Source: Microvelia longipes
Lineage: Eukaryota; Arthropoda; Insecta; Hemiptera; Veliidae
DNA length: 64,000 nt
Direction: 5' to 3'
Assembly (NCBI GenBank): GCA_018340805.1
Contig: JACMZG010000008.1
Coordinates: 17,765,377 to 17,829,376 of the forward strand
Shown: piece by piece, positions 49,327-61,137 of the stretch
Numbering within the stretch: the stretch's first letter is position 1
Layout of the letters: each line of letters begins with the position of its first letter
Notes under the pieces: generated by a model
Told to the model about the DNA's origin: nothing
What the model saw: the letters and a program-made list of their open reading frames with translations, nothing else
The model's database searches: none
Program-made: the position numbers and the translations under genes

Positions 49327-52300
49327 ACACCATGCATAAATAAACTCATTATTATTTATATAATTTTACTTGTATAGCCAGTTATTAGTGTACTTTATAT
49401 TATATTTGCATGAATGCAAGCCATGCAAAGAATATTGCCATAAATTTACTGCCATTAATAAGTTTAAATTATTAATTCAAGAGATAACAAATTTATAAAG
49501 ACTCGAACCAGTTATCTCTGGAGTACATTTTCCAGGGATTAAATTTAAATAATATGGATTAAGGGGATTCCACCCCTTAATCCAAATTACCACTTTAATT
49601 TTTTTTTTCTTTTTACTTTACCATTGTTTTTGTATTTTTTTGTACTAACGTATTATTTCAACATGGAAATAAAGAAATACAGTTAGAAGCAAAGTTTACA
49701 ACCCGTCTGCTCTTAGCTTTTTGTTTCTAGGGAATCAAATATATTACCTTTCTTGTAACTTTTAGTTTATATTTTAGGTCAAGACTATTATAGTTAACAA
49801 TTTCAAAGGCTCTGCTTTGAAATATCAAAATAACATTGCTGTTCTCATACTGGATAAAGAAATCAGCTTCACAGAAAGGGTGATGCCTGTCTGCTTAGAT
49901 CTTGAGTCCAAGTCTCTAACAGAGCAACAGGGACTGGTAAGTTTAAAGAAAAAGCTTTATTTGCACATATGATTGATGATGGGGCACTAATGAGACATAA
50001 AAAAACCTATATTTGCACAAATAATTAATACATATGTAAAATATGGTATAAGTGCACACTAGTCCTTAAGTGCCACACTAAAGGATTGTAAATTCCTGTG
50101 TTGTGTGGCACAAGTTAACATGAGTGTCCCAGGATAGTGGGACCTAAGCCTGTAGATTAAGGACACTATCTTATGAAGATTTGGTATTTGTCACAATTTA
50201 TGAAAAGTTAGTGAGAAAAATGTCTTCATCCTCACCTACATTGTAAATTAGCACAACTCTATCGAGTATAGGACCGTATGATCAGTGTTCAATATTATAT
50301 ATACACATTTATATATTATTTGGTACAACTAAACTCTATAAACAAAAATGTAACTCAAAAATTGCCAATGTACTATATATCATTATTGTATTAACTTAGA
50401 GGTATAGTGAGTTATAACCTATCATTGTGATTTACTGAAGAAGAAAAAGAAGAACTACTAACATTGCCACGTATTATATTTAGAACGAGCGTATTTAACT
50501 GTCTTCTTAGCGAGTTGTTCATGATGTAAACAATTGTTGGAACACAAGCATAATAAACATAACATAAACAAAATGATATAGCAGACAATATATGCCAAAA
50601 CTTATTGTAATTTACGATGGGTTCTTGTTAAAGAACAACCAAATATTAAATATATGCAATGGTAAATAACAAAGAATAAAAACAACAACACATATGGTTC
50701 CTTTTCACAAAATTCCATGGACTTCAAATTAAGTTCACCAAAACCTGGTAAAAAAACAAGGTTTTCTGCTAATTTTATTTCACATGGAATGTTCTTTATT
50801 TATTAACCAACTCATCCTTCCACTGGATTGATTATACTTCAAATGGGAACAGAGTTTGCTTTTAGCATTAATGCCCTCTATAGCATGGATATATTATTAA
50901 TAGAGAGCCCTTATCAGTAGATTTTTGAAACAATAAAAAAGTAACATGAACATGATTATTATAATAAATTAACAAACAAGCAGTAAATAATTAGAGCAAC
51001 TTATATATGCTTAACATATTCTTGGAGTAGGTTACTATGAGGTTGCATAGAGCCCTTGACAGCCAATAATAGATGTTTCAAACCTCTTTATGTATTGAGA
51101 TAGGGTATGCATCCTCTAGTAATATATATCTCTACGTCATAAAGTGCATCTGAAATTTTTATAGATACAATATCCACTAATAATAACCTACATTTTGATT
51201 AGGTGTATGTTTAATAATTATATTCTTTTAAACTTTATACAATTAAAGGAAATTGGGACTCTCAACTTCTTTTAGATAGTAAATAGGCGGGGGACTGTAA
51301 TTAGTGGGGGACTGAGCCAAAAAGGCTCGAGGAGAGATTGGCCTAAAAGGGCCCAAACCTATATCTCAAGGGGTCAATAGGAGGATGGGGGTCTTATATT
51401 GCTTTCCAAGTAGAGGGGTCATCAGGGATTATCAAGCATAATTTAATTTTAATTTAGAGCTTAATAAAATTAAATAAAATTATATTATTTTATTAAAATA
51501 AACTTAAGTAAATAATATAAATAAGTAAGTATAAAATAAACTTTTTATAAACTATAAAAAAATAAATCAATTTAAATAAAAATTTAGTTAAATAATTTAA
51601 ATTTTATATTTAATTAAAGTAGTTTATGTTATTTCTCCAAGGCCCTTTTGTACAGCAGCTTTAGGGCCCTGAAAAAGTATGTTAAGGGTCCCCTTAACAT
51701 CCATAAAGAACTAAAATTTAAAATATATTTCTAATTACTTAAAAAAAAAAAAAAATCTAGAACCTTTTTGTGCTGTTTAGGGCCCTGATCAAGTATGTTA
51801 GGGCCCGTTTTGGCCCTATTCTTCCGTATGGGGCCCATAAAAGTCCGTGAGCAATAAATATTCACCTTAAAGACCTAATATTCAGGTAACAATAATAATT
51901 TGAAAATATTTTTAAGTACTTAAAAACATTTGTCTCTTTGGACCCAACCTTAAAGTATTGGGCCCCTTTGACTCTAGTATTATGAATATATTACATAATT
52001 CTAATAAATACATATATTAATGTATTATAATATTTAATTTTAAATAGGTCAATAATTTATTTTTAATTTTCATTTAACATAATTTTACTTGTTTTTTTAA
52101 GTTCATTTTTGGTTGAGGGGCTCAAGGAGGGCCGTTGCCCTTGCCCTCACTGATCAGTCTGCCCCTGACTGTAATAATGATATGTATGTTTACTTATGTT
52201 ACAGGTTGTTGGTTGGGGGTCTACTACAGGAGCCTTAGAGTTAGAGAGTGAACTTAAGGAGAAATGGGTCAACTATGTCGATAGTAAAACTTGCTTGATT

Positions 52301-52496
52301 TATAAATCTCCTCTATATTATGAAAGATTTGTTCATTATGATTCTTTCTGTGCTACTTTTACTAATGGTAAGGAGTGTCAAAGCTTATTATTTCAGCCAA
52401 GCTTTTGTTATAAATTATAAGCCCTAATTTTTTTAATAAATAAAAACTCGTTTAAATGTTTAACTTGATAATAATTGTTTAAGCAGTCATTACCAC

Positions 52497-52591
<95 letters not shown>

Positions 52592-52794
52592 TATATATAT
52601 TAATAAACGTACTATTTTTTTTCAGGTTCTATATTCAGAAAGAAGATGGTGGTTCAGGTATTACGTTTGTGAGGAATAATAAACATTATATGTATGGCAT
52701 AACTGGGGTAAGCCAGTTTAACAGAAACAATAATCTAGCCACATTTACCAATGTCACTGCTTTTGCTCCTTGGTTAAACAAAATTTTGCTGTAA
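39250..52794 (+). CDS. Secreted tandem double serine-protease homologue, catalytically dead (13 exons)
   Basis: Exons: 39250-39289, 41762-41812, 42462-42635, 43753-43862, 44715-44882, 45087-45231, 45802-45987, 46990-47052, 47329-47526, 48695-48813, 49778-49936, 52205-52367, 52626-52794. Borders are GT..AG, and phases join without error up to exon 12. Expected length is about 581 residues if exon 13 is read in its conserved frame. Residues 1-21 form a signal peptide (METAYISFFIF then FIVPG). Two chymotrypsin-fold (S1/PA) domains follow at about 32-281 and 314-581, each preceded by a short linker exon. The exon layout repeats between the halves (linker, CG-start exon, His-site, Asp-site, VVGW, Ser-site), so the gene arose by internal duplication. 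All three triad residues are replaced in both halves. Such serine protease homologues act as cofactors or binding proteins in haemolymph cascades; the partner here is unknown. AATAAA lies at 52833. Confidence 0.85.
39700..41243. other. Intron 1 of the protease-homologue gene: repeat mosaic
   Basis: 39705-39790 (TTCAATTCAATTCAAAAAAC, then CACTTTATTGCC) looks like a LINE 3' end on the minus strand. 40780-40930 (CCACACTCAGGCTTTGCC, ending GAATAAAGGAATTG) looks like a LINE 3' end on the plus strand. 40930-41240 shares blocks (CATAAAACACAAAAAAATG, GAGTTGAAATTTGACAC) with 61480-62050. No exon is required here. Confidence 0.45.
41244..41571. mobile_element. 328-bp TIR element
   Basis: Left end ACTAAAGTAATATATTAACC; right end, inward, ACTGAAGTAATATATAAACC. 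The left 220 bases match the repeat at 18583-19065. It lies in intron 1 of the protease-homologue gene. Confidence 0.7.
41576..41629. repeat. Solo pair of TIRs (20-bp perfect hairpin)
   Basis: ACTAAAGTAATATATAAACC and its exact reverse complement are separated by 14 bases. These are the same ends as the 328-bp element just before it, so this may be a derivative that lost its body. Confidence 0.75.
42000..42210. repeat. (TA)n blocks
   Basis: Two TA/TATATAA tracts (about 42000-42075 and 42116-42206) separated by about 40 bases, in the intron before exon 3 of the protease-homologue gene. Confidence 0.9.
42462..45987 (+). CDS. Protease-homologue domain 1 (exons 3-7 of the double gene)
   Basis: Starts DCGKPLIYP, then YPWVVSIFSY, resembling the start of modular-protease (modSP/gd-like) catalytic domains. 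His57 region: VITSASCVY where LTAAHCV is usual, so His is Ser (residue 91). Asp102 region: EGNIAVLIL, so Asp is Asn (145). Ser195 region: GYEGSGLTF against GDSGSGLTF, so Ser is Glu (238) and the Asp before it is Tyr. The CGAT/SASC and LC/FC cysteine pairs of the fold remain, as does the VVGW strand. The Cys before the active-site loop is missing. There is no R-[IV]-V-G-G activation site. Confidence 0.85.
42690..43300. mobile_element. Worn relative of the 27.9-kb TIR element
   Basis: Shares ordered blocks with 27913-28548: GACACAGTGTTCTAACTC, AAGCTGTTTTAGATGGGCCT, GACCTGATATCATGATAACC and GTAGTTGATGCAAC. The inverted ends are degraded. It sits in the intron after exon 3 of the double protease-homologue gene. 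Confidence 0.75.
45602..45644. repeat. Perfect 19-bp stem-loop
   Basis: ACCAATTAAATTAACCAAT, five-base loop CAAAT, then the exact reverse complement. It is intronic (between exons 6 and 7 of the protease-homologue gene). Confidence 0.85.
47329..52794 (+). CDS. Protease-homologue domain 2 (exons 9-13), last exon out of frame by one base
   Basis: Starts ECGKVFTDKN, then MYPWHVAIYRK. His57 region: ILTAGECVYGD, so His is Glu (381). Asp102 region: YQNNIAVLIL, so Asp is Asn (437). Ser195 region: EDGGSGITF, so Ser is Gly. Cysteine positions match domain 1. Exon 12 ends AATG|GTAAGG (phase 1), but exon 13 (acceptor at 52625) reads its conserved text, from QKEDGGSGITF to the stop at 52792-52794, only if one more base is present. 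Compared with exon 7, one base is missing near 52630. Read as given, translation stops after 15 codons of exon 13. This could be a real disabling change, a strain difference or a sequence error. Confidence 0.75.
49243..49326. repeat. (TA)n microsatellite
   Basis: A TA tract of about 80 bp with two TTATA interruptions, in the intron between exons 10 and 11 of the protease-homologue gene. Confidence 0.9.
50375..50693 (-). pseudogene. Duplicated 3' fragment of the CCHamide-receptor-like GPCR
   Basis: Nearly identical to 56910-57236 in the same orientation. It covers about the last 105 codons of the GPCR (from TM6 to the stop) plus a few bases beyond its polyadenylation signal. Visible differences are scattered substitutions and one 3-base loss. 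There is no 5' part and no promoter, so it is a truncated copy. Because it includes bases past AATAAA and has no poly(A), it looks like DNA duplication rather than retroposition. It lies antisense within intron 11 of the double protease-homologue gene. Confidence 0.9.
51302..52167. mobile_element. 866-bp hAT-type element with perfect 8-bp target duplication
   Basis: Flanked by ACTGTAAT at 51294-51301 and 52168-52175. Left end TAGTGGGGGACTGAGCC; right end, inward, CAGGGGCAGACTGATCAG. The body is rich in GGGCCC-type blocks and has no transposase. A related terminus (CAGTGGCGGACTGGGAAA) lies at 58390. The perfect duplication suggests a fairly young insertion. It lies in intron 11 of the protease-homologue gene. 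Confidence 0.85.
52497..52602. repeat. (TA)n microsatellite beside exon 13
   Basis: A TA tract of about 105 bp ending about 25 bases before the acceptor of the last protease-homologue exon. Long TA runs are error-prone in sequencing, which matters for the one-base frame problem just downstream. Confidence 0.9.
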
Positions 52795-53285
52795 TAACCA
52801 TATGGTAATGTAATATTATGTATATAAGTTGAAATAAATAATTTTGTATATAATTTAATTTAAAATTAAAATTTTATTAGTTTTGAATTTGTTTTATTAT
52901 ATGACATGAAATTGTGACATTACAAAATTAATATTAACTAAACAATAAACATATTTAACATATGTTTGTTATGTATGATATAAACATATTGCTATGAGCC
53001 ACACCAACCTATATACTGTGCAATTCAAGCATGCATTATATAAGGGTGCAAGGACTTGACCTGGTGACAACACTTGCTGCACCAGCACAACATATATAGT
53101 GTGCGAGGACAAGAGCTGGTGTTAGCAATTGCTGCACCCTGGTTACAACACTTACTGCACTCACAACATATATAGGGTGCGACATAGAGATATATTACTA
53201 GAGGAGCCCTATTAGTTGACTTTTGAAATATCAGAAAAATACACTGACCGCATTCGATTATCTAAATAATCAAATAATAGAACAA
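52795..53285. other. Intergenic, repeat fragments
   Basis: AATAAA at 52833 probably ends the protease-homologue transcript. 53040-53180 contains tandem-like blocks (GACAACACTTGCTGCACCAG, GGTTACAACACTTACTGC) that recur at about 56405-56460. No gene. Confidence 0.55.
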
Positions 53286-53663
53286 AAACGAACGTAAGTG
53301 AGTTCTTTCATTTCAGAAGTTTGGGACGGCGTGTATGTTAGTGTATGTGTCACGATAACTGCTGTAACAATTAACCGAATTTTGAAACTTGGTGTACATG
53401 TGGTAATAGATAGTCTTCAGAGCTCAATTTTTGGTTATAATGGCGCCAATATTTTCGAAATGGAAAGCAAAATGGCGGTCCAATTAAAAAAAATATTGAG
53501 TAAAAAAAATCGTGTAGCATATCGTTTAAAAGCTCTTGAACAGTAGAAAAAGATAATATACATCACATGCTAAAACTTTTAAGAAAATTCAAAATGGCGG
53601 CAAAAATGGTAAACATCAAAATTAAATTAAAAGGAATAAATAGAGTAATATATCATTAAAAAT

Positions 53664-54646
53664 TCTGGCGCGGTGGTCCGCATGTCGGGCGAATTTCATT
53701 TAGAATGCGTGTTTCCGTGCTAAACAACCCATTTCTTGCTTATGCAAGAACCATGCCCATTGCGTGGTTCCGGTTCATGCTTTAGAACCTAAGCAGTTAC
53801 TCAATTGTCAAACACTGTTCGTAACTCATTTTGTCTGTATTTTCCAAAGGAAAGCACTGCTCGTAACTCATTTTGTCTGCATTTTCCAAAGGAAATGCGC
53901 ATAATTATCCAGTTGGTTGTACAAAACTATGCCTCTAAAATTAGAAGTACGCACTATTATTTGCACTAGTTTAAAGCTTAGTCAGTTATCTTTTTAAAGG
54001 TTTTAGCGCATTTAAAACCTAGAAAAACACGAAAGTAAAAAAACGATAAAAAATTATCGTCCCATGGAGGATATGAGTTTGAGTGGTCGTATTGACTCCG
54101 GACCACTGGCATTCAACTCAGAGGCCCAAAAAACATTGAAAACGACACCCTACTCGAAATTTATTTTTCAATGACCGTAATTTTGGTTTTCTATAATTTT
54201 TGTGGTTTTTTCGACTTTTTGGTAACTTAGAGTGGTCGTATCGACTTCGGACTGGTTTCATTCGATTCAGCGCCCAAAAATACATAGAAAACGACACCCT
54301 ACTCGAAATTTATTTTTTATCGACCTAAATTTTGGTTTTTGGTAATTTACAATGGTTTTTTCGATTTTTAGGTCACTTAGAGTGGTCGTATCGACTTCGG
54401 ACTGGTTTTATTTGATTCAGCGTCTCAAAAACATAAATGTTGACCTTTTTCGCTGCAAAAAATATTAACCCTGAATTTTGCCGATTTTTGAAAATTTCGC
54501 TGACTCAGCAAACCGGGTTAATGACGTCACAAAAACCTGGTTTTCAATAGGGTTCGTGTCCTCCCGAAGGTTAATTTTTGTACCAAGTTTGGTTAAAAAA
54601 TATTAATCCGTTCGAAAGATAGAGTGTTTACAAGAAAGTGTCTAGA
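53664..54646. repeat. Dispersed repeat family K, copy 2 (segment orientation mixed)
   Basis: 53664-53897 (GCGCGGTGGTCCGCATGTCG onward) runs in the same direction as 18128-18306. From 53900 the sequence (GTTGGTTGTACAAAACTATG) runs in the reverse direction to copy 1, down to the end matching TTCTAGACACTTTCTTG. The switch point lies at ATGCGC, which has an inverted partner GCGCAT at about 54005. A 42-bp tandem duplication (53813 and 53855) is also present. Confidence 0.7.
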
Positions 54647-54651
54647 ATACA

Positions 54652-54673
54652 TATATTATATTATTATATATAT

Positions 54674-54727
<54 letters not shown>

Positions 54728-54980
54728 TTTGTTAACTATATACATAGTAACATGTGTAAAAATGTATCCTGATTGTAAACTTTTTAAAGATTTCTGATTT
54801 TTTTAAAAATGTTGTGGGGTCATTATTGTAAGTTAATGACGTCACATATATTTTATAAAAATAGGGGAGACATTAACAAGGTTGGTACCAAGTTTCATTT
54901 CTAACCGAGAAAGCATTCGAAATCGAAAGTTATCGTGTCCCATACAAACGTCTAGGAACAAAAATCTCGAACATACACAC

Positions 54981-55061
<81 letters not shown>

Positions 55062-55072
55062 TATATATACAT
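54652..55072. repeat. TA tracts and CA/TA-linked repeat
   Basis: A TA tract (54652-54722), then about 54865-54985 related to 10905-11030 (GTCTAGGAACAAAAATCTCG followed by CA), then another TA tract (54986-55068). All are nested inside copy B of the minisatellite element. Confidence 0.75.
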
Positions 55073-55269
55073 ATATACATACCTAAAAGCTCTGGATTAG
55101 TGGAACAACAAATATATATACTAAATTTCAAAAAATTCAACGTGGAGGCCACAATTCGATATAATAATTAGTTGTACTAATTTTTATAAGAAATTCCGAG
55201 ATAAAGATCAATTGTAATGTACTGTAGATACTTACTATTTAGATGTACTGAAGCGAGTACTATTTATTG

Positions 55270-56130
55270 TTTAATAACCGCAATCTATCGAGCGGAGCGA
55301 GCCCCTTTAGAGTATGTAAAATGATAAACATACGCAATTTTAGCGAGCGAAGCGATCTTTTTTAGAGGTATATAACATTCTTAATATACAAGAGAAGCGA
55401 GCCTAATTTAAAATGTATGATTATAATTGTTTACAATCTAGCGAGCCTTTTTTGCTATGTATTATTATAAATAGACGCATTCTAGCGAGCGAAGCGAGCT
55501 TTTTTTACAATGTTAAATTCTAAAGTGACGTAATGTAGCAAGCGAAGTAAGCCCCTTTGTATGATGTAACAGTAAAACATGTAATTTAGCGAGCGAATGG
55601 AGCCTTTTTTACTAAGTTAAATTCTAAATACGTAATGTAGCGAGCGAAGTGAGCCACTTTTTATTTTGTAACATTATAAACATACCTAATTTAGCGAGCG
55701 AAGCGAGCCATATTTTTTTACAAAATTATTAACACACTCAATGTAGCGAGTGAAGCGAGCTCTTTTTTGTTATATTAATATTACACCAATCAAGCTTATT
55801 CTTATCAATGAAGCGAGCCTCATATAATATGTTTCATTGTACCTTAATGCGATTAAGCGAGCGAAGCGAACCCTTTTTTGAGTATGTAAAATTATAAATA
55901 CACGCCATCTAGCGAGTGAAGCTTTACTATTTATCCTTATACATACGCACATTTAGCGAGCGAAGTGAGCTTAATTAAAATGAACGATTATAAAATGCAC
56001 AATCTAGAGAGCCTATCTTACTATGTATTATTAATACACGCAATCAAGCGAGCCTTTTTTTAATTTATTCTTTAAAATGAATACTAACGAGCGAATGTTC
56101 TTCAATTTACTCTATCTAGCGTGCGAACCG
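55270..56130 (+). repeat. GAGCGAAGCGAG minisatellite array B (degenerate)
   Basis: About 17 units with the core TAGCGAGCGAAGCGAGC at roughly 50-bp spacing. Many units have truncated or mutated cores (55389, 55440, 55805, 55983). It is more divergent than array A, so it is probably older. Confidence 0.9.
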
Positions 56131-56209
56131 AGTCTTTTATTAAATATTTTTATTTTATGTATTCTTCTGACATGAGTTTTTGATGCAACGGATTACTAGT
56201 ATAACTTGT

Positions 56210-56918
56210 ATAGTAGAACGTTTAAAATACAAATGAAAACACAAACAAAAGTGCGGAAGCCGAAAACAATTGATATATTATAACCTTAATTCACTCTTAG
56301 AGGAGGTTTTAATGAGGTTACACAGAGCCCCTGAGAGCCCCTAAAAGATGTTTCAGTCCTCTATTATTGAGATAGGCTATGCCCTCTTTAGTGTATAACT
56401 CTATGAGGTGCGAGGACATGACCTGGTTACAACACTTGCTTCACCAGCACAACAGTTTTGACCACCTCGTCAAAAGTTTACATTGACCTATTTGTGAGGT
56501 TCATAACTGTCACTACATGGTTCACGTTATATTAATAAATGATTGTTTCATGTTGTTTTGTCATTCACAGTGCTTAAAGGTTAGATTTTTGATAATTAAT
56601 TTCTATTAGCTATACAAGAGCTTAAAGACGGTATTTCACACGATTTTTTCATAAAAAAATAAATGGTTCACAATTTTGGTCGCCATTTTGAATATATCGG
56701 CGCCACTATAACCTTTTTACTATGTAGATTTATAAATTACTACTTTTGGGAGCCCTTTTTACCCAATAAATTTATAATTATACTACCAAGCGAATCGAGC
56801 CCATTACTAAACTATGTCTCATTATTATTATAAAAAATCAATCGAGCCCTTATTTATTATTATTACTTTTGATATTCACAATATCTGCTTGAAAATGCAA
56901 TTCAGTATGTATCATTAA
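56210..56918. other. Intergenic between minisatellite element and GPCR
   Basis: 56310-56400 (GAGGTTACACAGAGCCCC, GAGATAGGCTATGCCCTC) has a diverged relative at 51037-51130 in the intron of the protease-homologue gene. 56640-56700 resembles the AATGGCGG-type leader of the minisatellite element. No gene. Confidence 0.5.
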
Positions 56919-56924
56919 TTTATT
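56919..56924 (-). terminator. Polyadenylation signal overlapping the GPCR stop codon
   Basis: On the minus strand AATAAA shares its first two bases with the stop codon TAA (TAATAAA). No later AATAAA was needed to end the transcript. Confidence 0.5.
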
Positions 56925-57966
56925 AACTTAGAGATAGAGTGAGTTCTAACCTATCATCGTGATTTACTGAAGACGAAAAAGAAGAAGAACTACTAACATT
57001 GCCACGTATTATATTTAGAACGAGCGTATTTAACTGTCTTCTTAGCGAGTTGTTCATGATGTAAACAATCGTTGGAACACAAGCATAATAAACATAACAT
57101 AAACAAAATGATATAGCAGACAATATATGCCAAAACTTATTGTAATTTACGACTGGGTTCTTGTTAAAGAACAACCAAATATTAAATATATGCGATGGTA
57201 AATAACAAAAAATAAAAACAACAACACATACAGTTATCATCCTTGCTGTCTTACTATTAATAAATTTCATTTCGTTTCGTTTTTTTCTACGTGAAAAACG
57301 AACAATAAGAATAAAAAATATCATAATTATCAATAGTGGTATGATAAAAATAGTTAGGAAGTTGTTCACGATTTCTAGTTTAGCTTTGGTCGTATTGAAA
57401 TCTAGAGGCGATATCCAAAAACATAGATTCATCGATCCAGCTGACAGTATATCGGATGATATAAAAACATGGTCTGACAGTATTATTGCTAAAACCCAAA
57501 CAGCTACGATTTTAATTTTGATTTTCTTATTATTTATATTTGAATTTGACGAATAAGCGAAATACATCTCTCCTGTTAAAGCAGTTAACGAATAAATAGG
57601 AACTGCTATTGATAAGTGCGAGATAGACGTATGAAATTTACATATAATATCACCATATATCCAAGTTCCTATGAAATAACTTATAGTTTCCAAAGGTATG
57701 TTGATCAAAAGCGCCAATACATGTGATACAGATATACTAGCGAGGTAATATTGTGTGATGTTTCCCTTATGTCTCAGTCTGTGGAATAGAAGCAGTAGAA
57801 GCAGGTTTGTAGTTAACCCTAGGAAGAAGAGAAGGAAAAGGAATGTGAGTATGATGGTGCGCTCCAGCTGATGGTCGATTTCGAAATAGTTGTCCATGTA
57901 CTGCTTTACTTGCTCATATCCTTTCCACGACTCATCATCTAGATAGGACTTCATTTTCTGCAACAT
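56923..57966 (-). CDS. CCHamide/bombesin-receptor-like class A GPCR, divergent
   Basis: Intact 347-codon frame with seven hydrophobic segments (about 38-61, 73-95, 109-131, 151-171, 202-223, 243-266, 279-303). Family marks: N54 in TM1, C109 and C182 (disulphide pair), W157, P210, FIFCYLP in TM6, and NYNKFWHILSAISFC before TM7, close to the YNxFWHxL text of insect CCHamide receptors. Such receptors sit in the plasma membrane and signal through G proteins to neuropeptides. Odd points: TM2 has His82 where Asp2.50 is expected, the DRY box reads EMY (133-135), and NPxxY reads VPTIVY. The tail is Ser-rich (325-333). Met5 (57954) follows a TTGCAG acceptor-like site and may be the true start (343 residues). 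The stop overlaps a polyadenylation signal (TAATAAA). Ligand unknown. Confidence 0.8.
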   Translation of the reverse strand: MLQKMKSYLDDESWKGYEQVKQYMDNYFEIDHQLERTIILTFLFLLFFLGLTTNLLLLLLFHRLRHKGNITQYYLASISVSHVLALLINIPLETISYFIGTWIYGDIICKFHTSISHLSIAVPIYSLTALTGEMYFAYSSNSNINNKKIKIKIVAVWVLAIILSDHVFISSDILSAGSMNLCFWISPLDFNTTKAKLEIVNNFLTIFIIPLLIIMIFFILIVRFSRRKKRNEMKFINSKTARMITVCVVVFIFCYLPSHIFNIWLFFNKNPVVNYNKFWHILSAISFCLCYVYYACVPTIVYIMNNSLRRQLNTLVLNIIRGNVSSSSSFSSSVNHDDRLELTLSLS

Positions 57967-58389
57967 ATATTTTTAATTTTTTATAAATAACCTCCGTTTA
58001 TAAGGTCTGAGTCATCTGGTGGTATTCAGAGTCACCGAGGACGTGGAAGTTCTTGATCTAGTCTTTGAGTTTACTTGTTGGATTCATGTTTAGGGGATTG
58101 CTGCATTTAGATGTTGACATGCACCAATATTACACAGTCTAAAGGGCGTACAATTAAAGATTAATTTACTAATTTTAAGATAGAACAAGAAATTGATTTA
58201 AGACAGGGAAAATTGATTTAAGATATGTTGTCATGCGTGATAAGTCTTGACTATCATAAGAGATCATGGAACTTAACTTACATAAAAGGGAAGGAGCTTA
58301 TGAAACTTTCCCAATAAATAAAACTGTCACCACCCCCACGCTTCTCCCTCGGGCGCTTATAACACTTCATAACTTTTTATTGTAAGGTT
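57967..58389. other. Upstream of GPCR; no gene seen
   Basis: If the acceptor-like TTGCAG just above Met5 is used, this is intron and an upstream non-coding exon lies further right. Otherwise it is promoter. I saw no clear TATA box or other gene. Confidence 0.4.
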
Positions 58390-58461
58390 CAGTGGCGGAC
58401 TGGGAAAAAAGGCCTGAGGGGGCTTTAAAGTGGCCCGTCAGAAACACTTCTATATGTATGA

Positions 58462-58527
<66 letters not shown>
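58390..58527 (+). mobile_element. hAT-like terminus followed by (TA)n
   Basis: CAGTGGCGGACTGGGAAA at 58390, then GGCCTGAGGGGGC and GTGGCCCGTCAG: related to the ends of the 866-bp element at 51302. It breaks off at a TA tract (58464-58527). No second end found. Confidence 0.55.
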
Positions 58528-58532
<5 letters not shown>

Positions 58533-58593
58533 ATAATTAACAAAATAATTATTGGACTGAAGTCTTCATTAATTAACCTAGAATATATATATA

Positions 58594-61137
<2,544 letters not shown>

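Larger units (their letters stand above)
53286..56199 (+). mobile_element. Minisatellite-bearing mobile element, copy B, with nested insertion
   Basis: Starts AACGAACGTAAGTGAGTTCT and ends GAGTTTTTGATGCAAC..ATTACTAG, like copy A. The leader matches copy A until about 53660 and resumes at about 55085 (AAGCTCTGGATTAG, where copy A has AAGCTCTTGATTAG). The 1.4 kb between is a nested insertion made of repeat family K (53664-54646), a TA tract and a CA/TA repeat. A degenerate minisatellite array follows (55270-56130). Confidence 0.65.

Noticed and set aside
50375..50693. Second GPCR gene
   Set aside because: Only the last third of the coding sequence is present, with unrelated sequence where upstream coding should continue.
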